DNA of 49,386 nt from assembly GCA_040401695.1 (NCBI GenBank), contig JBBANY010000009.1:1-49386 (forward strand), in the 5' to 3' direction. Numbering within the stretch: position 1 is the stretch's first letter; each line of letters begins with the position of its first letter. The DNA comes from F1-20-MAGs119 sp040401695. GTDB lineage: Bacteria > Actinomycetota > Acidimicrobiia > Acidimicrobiales > Ilumatobacteraceae. This document shows positions 1 to 6,911 of the stretch, in pieces. A program made the translations under genes and the position numbers. The notes beneath the pieces are model-generated. The model saw nothing but the letters and a program-made list of their open reading frames with translations, ran no database searches and had not been told where the DNA came from.

Positions 1-657
1 GGTGACGACGTGGCGGGGGTTCGCCGGGTCGGCTTCGATCTTGGTGCGCAGACGCCTGACGTGCACGTCGACCAACCGTCCGTCGCCGAAGTAGCCGTAG
101 CCCCAGACGCGATCGAGCAGGGTTTCGCGACTGAACACCTTGTCGGGGGCAGCCGCGAGTTCGCAGAGCAGACGGAACTCGGTCTTCGTCAACTTCACAT
201 CGACACCTGCGCGCAGGACACGACCCTCGTCGGGACGGATTTCAAGGTCGCCCACGACATGTTGCGCCGCTTTCGCGAATTTTTCGGTCCTCCGCAACAG
301 CGCGCGGATACGTGCGTGTAGTTCGGCGGCCTGGACGGGCTTGACCATGTAGTCGTCGGCACCGGCTTCGAGGCCACGGATGATGTTTTCGGTGTCGCCG
401 CGGGCAGAGACGATGATGATGGGCACGTCGCTGCTCGCGCGAAGGTGGCGGCAAAGTTCCAAACCGTCGACGCCGGGAAGCATCACGTCGACGAGCACCA
501 CGTGTGGTGACACGTCGCGGAAGTTGGCGAGTGCGTCTTCGACCGACGGTGCCTCGGCGACGTTGCAACCGTGTGATTCGAGGCCGACACGTACCGTCGC
601 GCGAATGCGTGAGTCGTCTTCGACCAACAGCACACGCGTGACCCCTGATGACTCCAT
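1..657 (-). CDS. OmpR/PhoB-family response regulator (3' end cut by window edge)
   Basis: DNA-binding response regulator of a two-component system. Reading from ATG at 657, 219 codons are visible with no stop before the edge. The N-terminal receiver domain (about residues 8-118) has the acidic pair E13-D14, phospho-acceptor D57 in VLVDVMLPG, S84 in place of the usual Thr/Ser, and K106 in MVKPV. A winged-helix output domain follows (about 125-219), with TKTEFRLL and RETLLDRVWG segments; the conserved VRGVGY end lies just outside the window. No histidine kinase is in view, so the signal is unknown. The gene follows an inositol-phosphatase-family gene on the same strand after 62 bases that contain a plausible promoter of its own. 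The family assignment is firm; the specific regulator is not identifiable. Confidence 0.93.
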   Translation of the reverse strand, partial: MESSGVTRVLLVEDDSRIRATVRVGLESHGCNVAEAPSVEDALANFRDVSPHVVLVDVMLPGVDGLELCRHLRASSDVPIIIVSARGDTENIIRGLEAGADDYMVKPVQAAELHARIRALLRRTEKFAKAAQHVVGDLEIRPDEGRVLRAGVDVKLTKTEFRLLCELAAAPDKVFSRETLLDRVWGYGYFGDGRLVDVHVRRLRTKIEADPANPRHVVT

Positions 658-666
658 CGGTGGAGA

Positions 667-698
667 GATTAATTCAGGGCTGTAGTTGTCGCTGACAA
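667..698 (-). promoter_or_regulatory. Candidate promoter of the response regulator
   Basis: On the minus strand TTGTCA (698-693) and GAATTA (675-670) are separated by 17 bases. An overlapping TTAATC (672-667) is an alternative -10. This AT-rich patch lies in the gap between the upstream phosphatase stop and the ATG at 657, and would give a leader of only a few bases. It is inferred from consensus alone. Confidence 0.4.
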
Positions 699-719
699 TG
701 ATGCTAAGAAGCGACTCAT

Positions 720-1502
720 TTACGGCAAAAGAATTGTCCTCATTTGTGCGAATAGGGTGGGATTCGCCGCCAAGACCGCCACGGCCGTGGGGCCCTCGGT
801 GGCGAGCAGTTCGACGCGGGCGCCGGCTTCGGAGGCGATCAGCGACCCGGCCGCGAAGTCCCATAAGTACAAATGTTCTTCGAAGTAGGCGTCGTAGCGT
901 CCGCAGGCCACGAAGCAAAGATCGAGTGACGCCGAGCCGAGCCGCCGCACGTCGCGGATTTTGTCGATGAACCGTGGGAAGCGATTTGCCTGAATCACGC
1001 GGTTCACCGGCGAGTAGTTGAAGCCGGTGCCCACCAGTGCGCGTGTCGGGTCGGTCACGTCGCTGCACGCGATGCTGTGGCCGTTCAAAAAGGCACCGCC
1101 GCCACGCACTGCGGTGAAGGTTTCGCGCAACGCCGGCGCGTAGACCACGCCGCACAGAGCGCCGTTCGCGTCGTGGGCGCCGATCGAAACCGTCCACATT
1201 GGCAGGTCGTAGAGAAAGTTCGTCGTGCCGTCGATCGGGTCGACGAACCACGTGATCCCCGACGTGCCGTCGTGGCTGCCGTCTTCCTCGCCGACGATCG
1301 CGTCGTCGGGACGCAAGCGCCGCAGTGTCGCAACGATCTCGCGCTCGGTGGCGCGGTCGTACTCGGTCACCATGTCGGTTTGTGTCGACTTCGTCTCGAC
1401 GTTGCGCAGGCCGAGGCGTCGCCCGGCAAGGGCCGTGTCACCGACTCGTGTGGCGAGGTTCGCTGCGAGCGCCAGGAGTTCGCCCGCGAGGCCGTTCGTC
1501 AT
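720..1502 (-). CDS. Inositol monophosphatase family protein
   Basis: A Mg-dependent phosphatase of the IMPase/SuhB/CysQ family, 260 residues, the usual family length. Metal-site motifs are visible: GEEDGS (about residue 72), the signature DPIDGTTNF (about 88-96), and C-terminal WDFAAGSLIASEAGA (about 212-226), equivalent to the family's WD..AG....EAG. The substrate could be inositol-1-phosphate, histidinol phosphate (HisN type), fructose-1,6-bisphosphate or PAP; the sequence does not decide. ATG at 1502 is chosen because it overlaps the stop of the upstream membrane-protein gene by four bases, which implies translational coupling. An upstream in-frame extension to 1625 would be arginine-rich and antisense-like, and is rejected. 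Inositol chemistry would suit the inositol lipid genes at the other end of the window, but that link is only suggestive. Confidence 0.92.
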   Translation of the reverse strand: MTNGLAGELLALAANLATRVGDTALAGRRLGLRNVETKSTQTDMVTEYDRATEREIVATLRRLRPDDAIVGEEDGSHDGTSGITWFVDPIDGTTNFLYDLPMWTVSIGAHDANGALCGVVYAPALRETFTAVRGGGAFLNGHSIACSDVTDPTRALVGTGFNYSPVNRVIQANRFPRFIDKIRDVRRLGSASLDLCFVACGRYDAYFEEHLYLWDFAAGSLIASEAGARVELLATEGPTAVAVLAANPTLFAQMRTILLP

Positions 1503-1774
1503 CGACGATCCTGCAGCTCGCGCCATTCGCCGAGCGCGCGCAGAACGAGGACCGAGACGATGGCGGTGCCTCCTGCCGTGACGACCGCGCCGACGAACAG
1601 CCCGAGACCCAGCGGCGTTGCGCATTCACCCGTGCACTGCACGTCGACCAGGCCGTAGCCGATGAGTCCACCGGCGAGTCCGCCGAGGAGGACCGCAGCG
1701 TAAGCAGCGATGCGCGCACCGCGTGAGGGGAGCGCGGACAACGGCCGGGAGGTTGCGTCCGTCTCGTGATTCAC
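1499..1774 (-). CDS. Small two-helix membrane protein
   Basis: A 91-residue protein with a short polar N-terminus and two hydrophobic segments (about residues 21-44 and 54-82), probably transmembrane. Between them is a loop with two cysteines (CTGEC), which could form a disulfide or bind a metal. I do not recognise the family. The start is set at GTG 1774 because a TACGAT hexamer (1785-1780 on the minus strand) lies exactly six bases upstream, matching the leaderless pattern seen across the window; GTG 1780 is the alternative. Its stop overlaps the start of the inositol-phosphatase gene by four bases, so the two are likely co-translated. Diverges from dinB. Confidence 0.7.
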   Translation of the reverse strand: MNHETDATSRPLSALPSRGARIAAYAAVLLGGLAGGLIGYGLVDVQCTGECATPLGLGLFVGAVVTAGGTAIVSVLVLRALGEWRELQDRR

Positions 1775-1779
1775 GGTCA

Positions 1780-1785
1780 CATCGT
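1780..1785 (-). promoter_or_regulatory. -10 hexamer of a predicted leaderless promoter
   Basis: TACGAT on the minus strand, followed by six bases and GTG 1774. Part of the window-wide TAnnnT-N6/7-start pattern. No convincing -35 was found. Confidence 0.5.
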
Positions 1786-1801
1786 AGGCTCGGTGTCGGC
1801 G

Positions 1802-3094
1802 ATGAACCCACAGCGAACGATTCTTCACGTCGACATGGACATGTTCTACGTGGCGGTGGAATTGCGTGACGACCCCGGTCTGCGGGGACTCCCCGTCGTC
1901 GTCGGCGGCGACGGGTCGCGGGGTGTCGTCGCGGCTGCTTCATACGAGGCGCGAAAGTTCGGCGTCTTCAGCGCGATGTCTTCGTCACAGGCGCGGCGGT
2001 TGTGCCCGAATGCCGTGTTCCTGCCGGGACGTCCCGCCGTCTACCGCGAGGTGAGCGGTCAGGTGCATGCGATCTTCCGGTCGTACACGCCGTTGGTCGA
2101 GGGGATAGCGCTCGACGAGGCGTTCCTCGACGTGAGCGGTGCCTTGCGCACCCACGGTTCGGCAGTCGCCATCGCCGACGAAATTCGCGCGCGCGTTGCG
2201 ACGGAAATCGGCATCACGTGCAGCGTCGGAGTCGCGACAAACAAGTTCGTTGCGAAGATCGCATCGAAGGCCGCCAAACCGCGGGTGACCGGAGGTTCCA
2301 TCGACCCCGGTGAAGGTGTCGTCGTGGTCGAACCGAGACGGGAAGTGGAATTCCTGCACCCGTTGCCCGTGCGCGCCCTCTGGGGTGTGGGGCCCGCGAC
2401 GCACGCCCGACTCGATCGGATCGGTGTGAAAACCGTCGGGGATCTTGCGACGATCGGTGTCGAGCACCTCGTCACGGCACTCGGGAACGCGACGGGGCGG
2501 CACCTGTTCGAACTCGCATGGGGCCGCGACGACCGCGCCGTCGAGCCCGAGCGCGAGGCGAAATCGATCGGTCACGAAGAAACCTTCCTCGATGACATCT
2601 CCGACGTCGAAGAACTTCGACGTCACCTCGTGCGACTGTGTGACGCCGTGGCGACACGCGTGCGCGCGAACGGCACGCGCGCGCGGACGCTCACCCTGAA
2701 GATCAAGTTCTCCAACTTCCGTTCCATCACACGAAGCATCACCGTCGACACCGCGCGGTCGAGTGGCCCGGGCTTCGTCGACGCACTCGGGCCTTTGTTG
2801 GGTGCAATCGAAGTCCACCAGGGCGTGCGGCTGCTGGGCGTATCGGCGTCACAGTTCGAGGACGCGGATGGTCCCGTGGGTCCCGTCCAGGGTTCGCTGT
2901 TCGACGAAGCGGTCGAGGAGCGCGGTGTGGACGAAGCAACGTGGGCGAATGCGAGCGGCGTGATGGACGAGATCCGCCGCAAATTCGGGGGCGACGCGAT
3001 CCGCACGGTGGCGGCCCTTCGCGACGTCGAGGATCTGGGCGAAATCGGCGAAAATCCGTGGGGACCTGCGTCATCATCCGACGACACGCGTTGA
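1802..3094 (+). CDS. dinB: DNA polymerase IV (Y-family translesion polymerase)
   Basis: Error-prone lesion-bypass DNA polymerase, 430 residues. The palm begins directly with ILHVDMDMFYVAVE, carrying the first catalytic Asp; SYEARKFGVFSAMSS follows, and LDEAFLD (about residues 102-108) supplies the second acidic pair. Helix-hairpin-helix and little-finger regions follow (about 185-365). Near the C-terminus QGSLFD (about 363-368) matches the QxSLF-type beta-clamp binding motif, so it probably docks on the sliding clamp. ATG 1802 is chosen because polymerase homology starts immediately after it; the reading frame extends to 1766, but that would overlap the divergent promoter. A TAGGCT hexamer (1785-1790) sits 11 bases upstream. 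Followed by the DUF3040 gene after 31 bases. Confidence 0.96.
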   Translation: MNPQRTILHVDMDMFYVAVELRDDPGLRGLPVVVGGDGSRGVVAAASYEARKFGVFSAMSSSQARRLCPNAVFLPGRPAVYREVSGQVHAIFRSYTPLVEGIALDEAFLDVSGALRTHGSAVAIADEIRARVATEIGITCSVGVATNKFVAKIASKAAKPRVTGGSIDPGEGVVVVEPRREVEFLHPLPVRALWGVGPATHARLDRIGVKTVGDLATIGVEHLVTALGNATGRHLFELAWGRDDRAVEPEREAKSIGHEETFLDDISDVEELRRHLVRLCDAVATRVRANGTRARTLTLKIKFSNFRSITRSITVDTARSSGPGFVDALGPLLGAIEVHQGVRLLGVSASQFEDADGPVGPVQGSLFDEAVEERGVDEATWANASGVMDEIRRKFGGDAIRTVAALRDVEDLGEIGENPWGPASSSDDTR

Positions 3095-3125
3095 GGAACG
3101 TCGGCAAACCTGCGAGACTGACGAC

Positions 3126-3476
3126 GTGCCATTGTCAGACGACGAGCAGAGAATCCTCCGCCAGATCGAGGAGCAGTTGCAGACCGACCAGCGCTTCGCG
3201 CAGTTGGCTTCACCCGCCGGTCTCTACCGCCAGTCTGCCCGCTCGGTTCGTTGGGCGGTGCTCGGGGTGATTTTCGGTCTGGTCCTCACCGTGGTGACGC
3301 TGCAGGTTCACTTCCTGCTCGCTTTCGTCGGCTTTCTCGTGATGCTCGCCTGTGCCCTTGTCATCGAGCGCCAGTTGCGCGCGATCGGCAAGGTGGGCGT
3401 CCAGGACATCGCCGCATCGCTGCGCAACAGCAAAATCGGCTCGGCGCGCATTCGCGATCGCTTCCCGCGCGACTAA
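3126..3476 (+). CDS. DUF3040 family membrane protein
   Basis: A 116-residue protein of the actinobacterial DUF3040 type. It has an amphipathic N-terminus (MPLSDDEQRILRQIEEQL is the family opening), a polar stretch, two adjacent transmembrane segments (about residues 40-58 and 60-78) and a basic C-terminal tail. Function unknown. Begins with GTG, 31 bases after dinB. Its TAA stop forms part of the -10 hexamer of the next gene, so the following gene probably has its own promoter. Family assignment is by recognisable N-terminal motif and topology. Confidence 0.85.
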   Translation: MPLSDDEQRILRQIEEQLQTDQRFAQLASPAGLYRQSARSVRWAVLGVIFGLVLTVVTLQVHFLLAFVGFLVMLACALVIERQLRAIGKVGVQDIAASLRNSKIGSARIRDRFPRD

Positions 3477-3479
3477 GTT
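3474..3479 (+). promoter_or_regulatory. -10 hexamer of a predicted leaderless promoter
   Basis: TAAGTT, then GCGGGC (six bases), then ATG 3486 of the acyl-CoA dehydrogenase gene. The hexamer overlaps the preceding stop codon. Confidence 0.5.
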
Positions 3480-3485
3480 GCGGGC

Positions 3486-4700
3486 ATGCAGCCCGTTTAC
3501 CCGTCCGAAGCAGACTCCTACCGCGCGACCGTCCGTCAGTTCCTCGCCGACAATTTGCCGGCCGACTGGGCGGGCATCGGCACCCTCGAGGGCGAGGCGC
3601 TCGAGCGTTTCGTTGCCGACTGGCGCGTCGTTCTCCACAAGAACGGCTACCTCGCTCCCGACTGGCCGAAGGAGTACGGCGGTGCGGGTCTGTCGTCTCT
3701 CGAAATGGTCGTGTTGAACGAGGAGTTCGCGCGCGCGGGTGTGCCGACCGGTGGTCCGAACGACGTGTTCGGAATTCAGATGCTCGGGAACACGATTCTG
3801 CGGTGGGGAACCGAAGAGCAAAAGAAGCACTACATCCCGCGCATCCTCTCGGGTGACGACGTGTGGTGTCAGGGCTACAGCGAGCCAAATGCGGGTTCCG
3901 ACCTGAGCAATCTCGGCCTGAAGGCGCAACTCGACGGCGACCAGTGGATTCTGAATGGTCAGAAGATCTGGACCTCGGCGGGTCACCTTGCCGATCACAT
4001 CTTCACGCTCGCGCGCACCGACCCCGACGCTCCGCGTCACAAGGGGATCTCGTTCCTTCTCGTCGACATGCGCCAACCGGGCATCGAGGTCCGGCCGATC
4101 AAGATGATCTCGGGCGAGAGCGAATTCAACGAGGTCTTCTACACCGACGTCGTCGTGCCGAAGGAAAACGTGATCGGCGGAGTGAACAACGGCTGGGCCG
4201 TCGCGATGACCTTGCTCGGCTTCGAGCGCGGTGCCGCTGCGGCAGTGAACTCGATCCGGTACCAAGCCGAACTCGACCGTCTCGTCGAGATGACCCGTGC
4301 CTACGGCAAGAACAACGACCCGAAGATTCGTCAGCGCCTTGCGTGGTGTCACACCCGCGTGCAGATGATGCGTTTCGTTGGTTACCGCACGCTCACGCAG
4401 TTCCTGCGCGGACACCAGCCCGGCCCCGACGCGGCGATCAGCAAGTTGCTGTGGAGCGAGTATCACAAGGTCGTCACCGAACTGGCGATGGAGATCATGG
4501 GCCCCGACGGACTCGTGCCCACCGGACGAATGCCGTCGTCTGCGTTCGGCGCCGACGACCCAGGTGCGCCGAACTCGACGAACAGCTGGGCGATGACGTT
4601 CCTGAACGCCCGCGCCGGAACCATCTACGCGGGTTCGTCGCAGATCCAAAAGAACATCGTCGGCGAAATGGTTCTCGGCCTGCCGAAGGAACCGAAGTAG
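3486..4700 (+). CDS. Acyl-CoA dehydrogenase family protein
   Basis: FAD-dependent dehydrogenase of acyl-CoA thioesters (fatty acid, sterol or branched-chain breakdown), 404 residues, normal length. Typical segments: an all-helical N-terminal domain (about 5-125), a central beta domain with QGYSEPNAGSDL and WILNGQKIWTS (about 130-165), and a C-terminal helical domain with LGFERG (about 245). Near the end GTIYAGSSQIQKNIVGE is the FAD-contact signature; the position that is the catalytic Glu in medium-chain enzymes (YEGT) is Ala here. The base may instead be the Glu of LGFERG, as in the isovaleryl and long-chain type enzymes; that is inference. Substrate unknown. Preceded by a predicted leaderless promoter. 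Confidence 0.93.
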   Translation: MQPVYPSEADSYRATVRQFLADNLPADWAGIGTLEGEALERFVADWRVVLHKNGYLAPDWPKEYGGAGLSSLEMVVLNEEFARAGVPTGGPNDVFGIQMLGNTILRWGTEEQKKHYIPRILSGDDVWCQGYSEPNAGSDLSNLGLKAQLDGDQWILNGQKIWTSAGHLADHIFTLARTDPDAPRHKGISFLLVDMRQPGIEVRPIKMISGESEFNEVFYTDVVVPKENVIGGVNNGWAVAMTLLGFERGAAAAVNSIRYQAELDRLVEMTRAYGKNNDPKIRQRLAWCHTRVQMMRFVGYRTLTQFLRGHQPGPDAAISKLLWSEYHKVVTELAMEIMGPDGLVPTGRMPSSAFGADDPGAPNSTNSWAMTFLNARAGTIYAGSSQIQKNIVGEMVLGLPKEPK

Positions 4701-4705
4701 GCGTC

Positions 4706-4975
4706 GTGCGCGTCTTTCTCGCGGTGTTGCGTCGGCCAGGTCTGTGGCTGACCGCACTGCGTCAGGCGCGCCGACTCGCCCCGCCCGGCTGGTGGCGGCG
4801 GGCGCCCTTCCTGCCCGTTCCAACGACCGAGTACGTCGCGATGCGTGCGACCATCCAGTACGGCGACCCAAAGCATTCCCTCGAGCCGCAAGACCTGCTG
4901 AAATATCTCGCATGGTGCAAATCGGAGGGGTGCAAATCGGAGGGGCGCACGTCCGAAGGTTCGCGGCGGTCATGA
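4706..4975 (+). CDS. Small basic actinobacterial protein of unknown function
   Basis: An 89-residue protein starting at GTG, five bases after the dehydrogenase stop and so probably co-transcribed. The first 75 residues (RRPGLWLTALRQARRLAPP, WWRRAPFLPVP, then YLAWC) resemble a conserved actinobacterial family that I recognise only as hypothetical. It is rich in Arg, Trp and Pro with no clear membrane helix. The C-terminus carries three five-residue repeats, CKSEG, CKSEG, RTSEG, encoded by 15-base tandem repeats, so the tail looks recently expanded. It is followed by an HNH nuclease gene; no functional link is evident. Confidence 0.7.
   Translation: MRVFLAVLRRPGLWLTALRQARRLAPPGWWRRAPFLPVPTTEYVAMRATIQYGDPKHSLEPQDLLKYLAWCKSEGCKSEGRTSEGSRRS
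4914..4958 (+). repeat. 15-base tandem repeat, three copies
   Basis: Two exact copies of GGTGCAAATCGGAGG (4914-4928 and 4929-4943) and a diverged third (4944-4958). In frame, it adds CKSEG units to the end of the small basic protein. Confidence 0.85.
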
Positions 4976-5018
4976 GCCCCGCCACGCGTAGACCACCCAG
5001 ACCCGGGCGGAGATAGCC

Positions 5019-5516
5019 GTGCGAAGCGCGCTCGTTCTCAACGCAACTTACGAGCCGCTCAGCATCGTGTCGGTGCGTCGCGCCGCCTGCCTTGTCCTTG
5101 CCGACAAAGCCGACCTCGTCGAAGATGACGGCAGCCAATTGCGCGCGGAACGTTTTGCGCTGCCGTCGCCGCTCGTCATTCGGTTGCGCTACGTGGTGCG
5201 CGTGCCGTACCACCGACGCACCGCCCTGTCGCGGCGCGCCGTCATGGCGCGCGACGGTCATCGTTGCCAATACTGCGGTGCGCCGGCCGACAGCATCGAC
5301 CATGTGATGCCTCGCTCACGGGGCGGTATGCACGTATGGGAAAACGTCACCGCAGCCTGCAGGCCGTGCAATCTCCGCAAGCGTGACCGAACGCCCGAGG
5401 AAGCCGGCATGCCCCTGGCCAGTTCACCTCTCGCGCCGCGTGAAGCCGCGTGGATCACGCTCGCCGTGTCGCGCGTTCCCGAGGCGTGGAAGCCGTATTT
5501 GGCAAAAGCATCCTGA
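5019..5516 (+). CDS. HNH endonuclease family protein
   Basis: A 165-residue protein. The N-terminal half (about 1-70: LVLNATYEPLSIVSVRRA and a basic beta-rich stretch) is typical of stand-alone bacterial HNH proteins. The nuclease core (about 75-125) has two zinc-type pairs, CQYC and CRPCN, and the catalytic segment IDHVMPRSRGG, whose DH pair is the HNH active site; NLRK closes the motif. These single-domain enzymes are usually chromosomal housekeeping genes of unknown target rather than homing endonucleases, and no intron or mobile element is present here. Starts at GTG; the neighbouring lipoate-ligase-like gene begins 17 bases downstream. Confidence 0.88.
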   Translation: MRSALVLNATYEPLSIVSVRRAACLVLADKADLVEDDGSQLRAERFALPSPLVIRLRYVVRVPYHRRTALSRRAVMARDGHRCQYCGAPADSIDHVMPRSRGGMHVWENVTAACRPCNLRKRDRTPEEAGMPLASSPLAPREAAWITLAVSRVPEAWKPYLAKAS

Positions 5517-5533
5517 GCCCACAGGATTGACCC

Positions 5534-6202
5534 ATGGACGGGTCGCGCGATTGGGTAATCGAGTCGGTCGAGGCTGACGCGCAGACGCTGCACTCGTCCG
5601 ATCTTCCCGCCCGTCGTGGCGTGTGGGCGATGCGCCCCACGCGGCCCGCAATCGTCCTCGGGTCGTCGCAAGACGTCGGTGACATCGATGCGCAATTCTG
5701 TGCAGCCCGGGGCATCGACGTCGTGCGTCGACGCAGCGGTGGGGGAGCAGTACATGTCGACCCCGTGGACTGCGCATGGGTCGACATCGTCATACCGCGC
5801 GACGATGCGCTGTGGGTCGACGACGTCGGCGGGGCGATGCACTTCGTCGGTCGGGCGTGGCGCGACGCGCTCGCCACGTTGGGAATGGCCGATCTCACCG
5901 TGAACGAGGGGCCGCACGTCGCCAACGATTGGTCGAAGACGCTGTGCGTCGCAGGACGCGGCACCGGCGAGGTATTCACCGCGATGGGGGCAAAAGTCGT
6001 CGGCATCAGCCAACGCCGGACGCGCGAGTTTGCGCGCTTCCAATGCGTCACCTACGTCGCCTGGGACGTTGAGCTTCATCTCGGCGTGCTGCCGAAGTTG
6101 TGCGACGACCCCGCACGGGTGGGCACACTCGTGCGCGTCACCCCGGGCATCGACCCGGTGGACGTCGCCACTCGGGTCGCAGCCGTGTTGCCCGTGGGCT
6201 GA
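5534..6202 (+). CDS. Lipoate/biotin protein ligase family protein
   Basis: A 222-residue member of the BPL/LplA/LipB fold, likely attaching or transferring lipoate (or octanoate) to carrier domains. Visible signatures: RRRSGGGAVHV (about 62-72), the family's RRxSGGGAV nucleotide or acyl-AMP loop; and KVVGISQRR (about 154-162), with the invariant active-site Lys. It is shorter than E. coli LplA because the C-terminal accessory domain is absent, as in many actinobacterial and archaeal forms. The reading frame ends just before the MraZ-box region and the gene has no evident link to division. Lipoate versus biotin specificity cannot be told from sequence alone. Confidence 0.85.
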   Translation: MDGSRDWVIESVEADAQTLHSSDLPARRGVWAMRPTRPAIVLGSSQDVGDIDAQFCAARGIDVVRRRSGGGAVHVDPVDCAWVDIVIPRDDALWVDDVGGAMHFVGRAWRDALATLGMADLTVNEGPHVANDWSKTLCVAGRGTGEVFTAMGAKVVGISQRRTREFARFQCVTYVAWDVELHLGVLPKLCDDPARVGTLVRVTPGIDPVDVATRVAAVLPVG

Positions 6203-6206
6203 GCTT

Positions 6207-6222
6207 CCCCACTTCGCCCCAC
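6207..6222 (-). promoter_or_regulatory. Outlying pair of GTGGGG boxes, inverted
   Basis: CCCCAC at 6207-6212 and 6217-6222, that is GTGGGG twice on the minus strand with 10-base phasing, immediately after the ligase stop. A third inverted copy is at 6314-6319. They have the sequence and phasing of the plus-strand boxes about 120 bases downstream. Confidence 0.45.
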
Positions 6223-6339
6223 TCCCGCTCGATGGTGCAGTGACGACGCAAAGAGCCCTTGTTTTCCTGGCTTCCTGACGTGTCCGCCTCTCCTCGTGCG
6301 GTGCTCGGGGGCACCCCACAAACACCCATGTGGAGCCCG

Positions 6340-6397
6340 GTGGGGAGAAAGTGGGGGGAAATGCTTGCAAAGTGGGGAGAAGTGGGGCATAGTGGTG
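6340..6397 (+). promoter_or_regulatory. MraZ-box array upstream of mraZ
   Basis: GTGGGG occurs at 6340-6345, 6351-6356, 6372-6377 and 6382-6387, with a weaker GTGGTG at 6392-6397. Start-to-start distances are 11, 21, 10 and 10 bases, so all lie on one face of the helix with one position (about 6361) vacant. E. coli MraZ is known to bind TGGGN repeats with this ~10-base phasing upstream of its own gene, which makes autoregulation the likely role. Confidence 0.8.
6365..6393 (+). promoter_or_regulatory. Candidate mraZ promoter embedded in the MraZ boxes
   Basis: TTGCAA (6365-6370) and CATAGT (6388-6393) with a 17-base spacer. Two GTGGGG boxes fill the spacer and the -35 falls where the box series skips a position, so MraZ binding would directly exclude RNA polymerase. 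Inferred from consensus. Confidence 0.5.
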
Positions 6398-6425
6398 ATG
6401 CCTGCGGGGAGGTGATGCCCGCCCC

Positions 6426-6441
6426 GTGGGTGCGGGTGGGG
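6426..6441 (+). promoter_or_regulatory. MraZ-box-like pair in the mraZ leader
   Basis: GTGGGT (6426-6431) and GTGGGG (6436-6441), again 10 bases apart, about 45 bases upstream of the mraZ start. Possibly an accessory site; the G-rich context makes chance occurrence less unlikely than for the main array. Confidence 0.4.
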
Positions 6442-6484
6442 AAACCCTCACGCGGCGGAGAAGGGGCGTCGGGACGGAGACAAC

Positions 6485-6901
6485 GTGTTTGTCGGCACGC
6501 ACGAGCGGCAGCTCGACCCCAAGGGTCGACTTGCGCTGCCCGCTGCGTTCCGGCCGCAGTTGGAACCCCGTTGCTTCCTCGTTCTCGGCGATGACAAGTG
6601 CGTCACCGTCTGGACGTCGGAGGACTTCAAGAGCTTCGGACAGGAAATGATCGACAAGGTGCGTCGCGGCGAAATGGCCCGCGACCAACTGCGGGCCATT
6701 TCCAGTAGCGCAGCCGAAGTCACGATCGACGCCCAGGGTCGCGTTCTTCTCACCGAAGAGATGAGGTCGTTCGCGGGTCTCAGTCTGAATTCGAAAGTCA
6801 TCGTCACAGGTGCGTTCGACCGCGTGGAGATCTGGGAGCCCACGCGATTCGGTCGCATCGCGAGCGCCGGCACGGAAAAAATCGCCGGTTCGGGACAGTG
6901 A
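6485..6901 (+). CDS. mraZ: Transcriptional regulator MraZ
   Basis: First gene of the division/cell wall cluster; a DNA-binding AbrB-fold protein that represses the cluster in the organisms where it has been tested. It has 138 residues with the two diagnostic repeats: the first begins FVGTHERQLDPKGRLALPA (about 2-20) and the second contains VTIDAQGRVLLTEEMR (about 79-94), each with the conserved D-x-K/Q-G-R core. Starts at GTG, preceded by a GGAG-like ribosome site (6475-6479). The array of GTGGGG boxes directly upstream fits autoregulation. The next gene, rsmH, follows after ten bases. Confidence 0.96.
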   Translation: MFVGTHERQLDPKGRLALPAAFRPQLEPRCFLVLGDDKCVTVWTSEDFKSFGQEMIDKVRRGEMARDQLRAISSSAAEVTIDAQGRVLLTEEMRSFAGLSLNSKVIVTGAFDRVEIWEPTRFGRIASAGTEKIAGSGQ

Positions 6902-6911
6902 TGGTGACGGA

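Larger units (their letters stand above)
6203..6484. other. Intergenic control region of the dcw cluster
   Basis: 282 bases without a credible gene, the longest non-coding stretch in the window. It holds the inverted GTGGGG pair, a promoter candidate, the main plus-strand GTGGGG array and a further pair in the untranslated leader. No other structure was seen. Confidence 0.8.

Noticed and set aside
3210..5303. 697-codon minus-strand open frame across the DUF3040, acyl-CoA dehydrogenase and HNH genes
   Set aside because: Crosses four gene boundaries of the other strand and has shadow-type composition with no domain.
5019..5516. Homing endonuclease or intron-borne HNH gene
   Set aside because: It has the conserved stand-alone N-terminal domain, normal local base composition and no intron or intein sequence around it.
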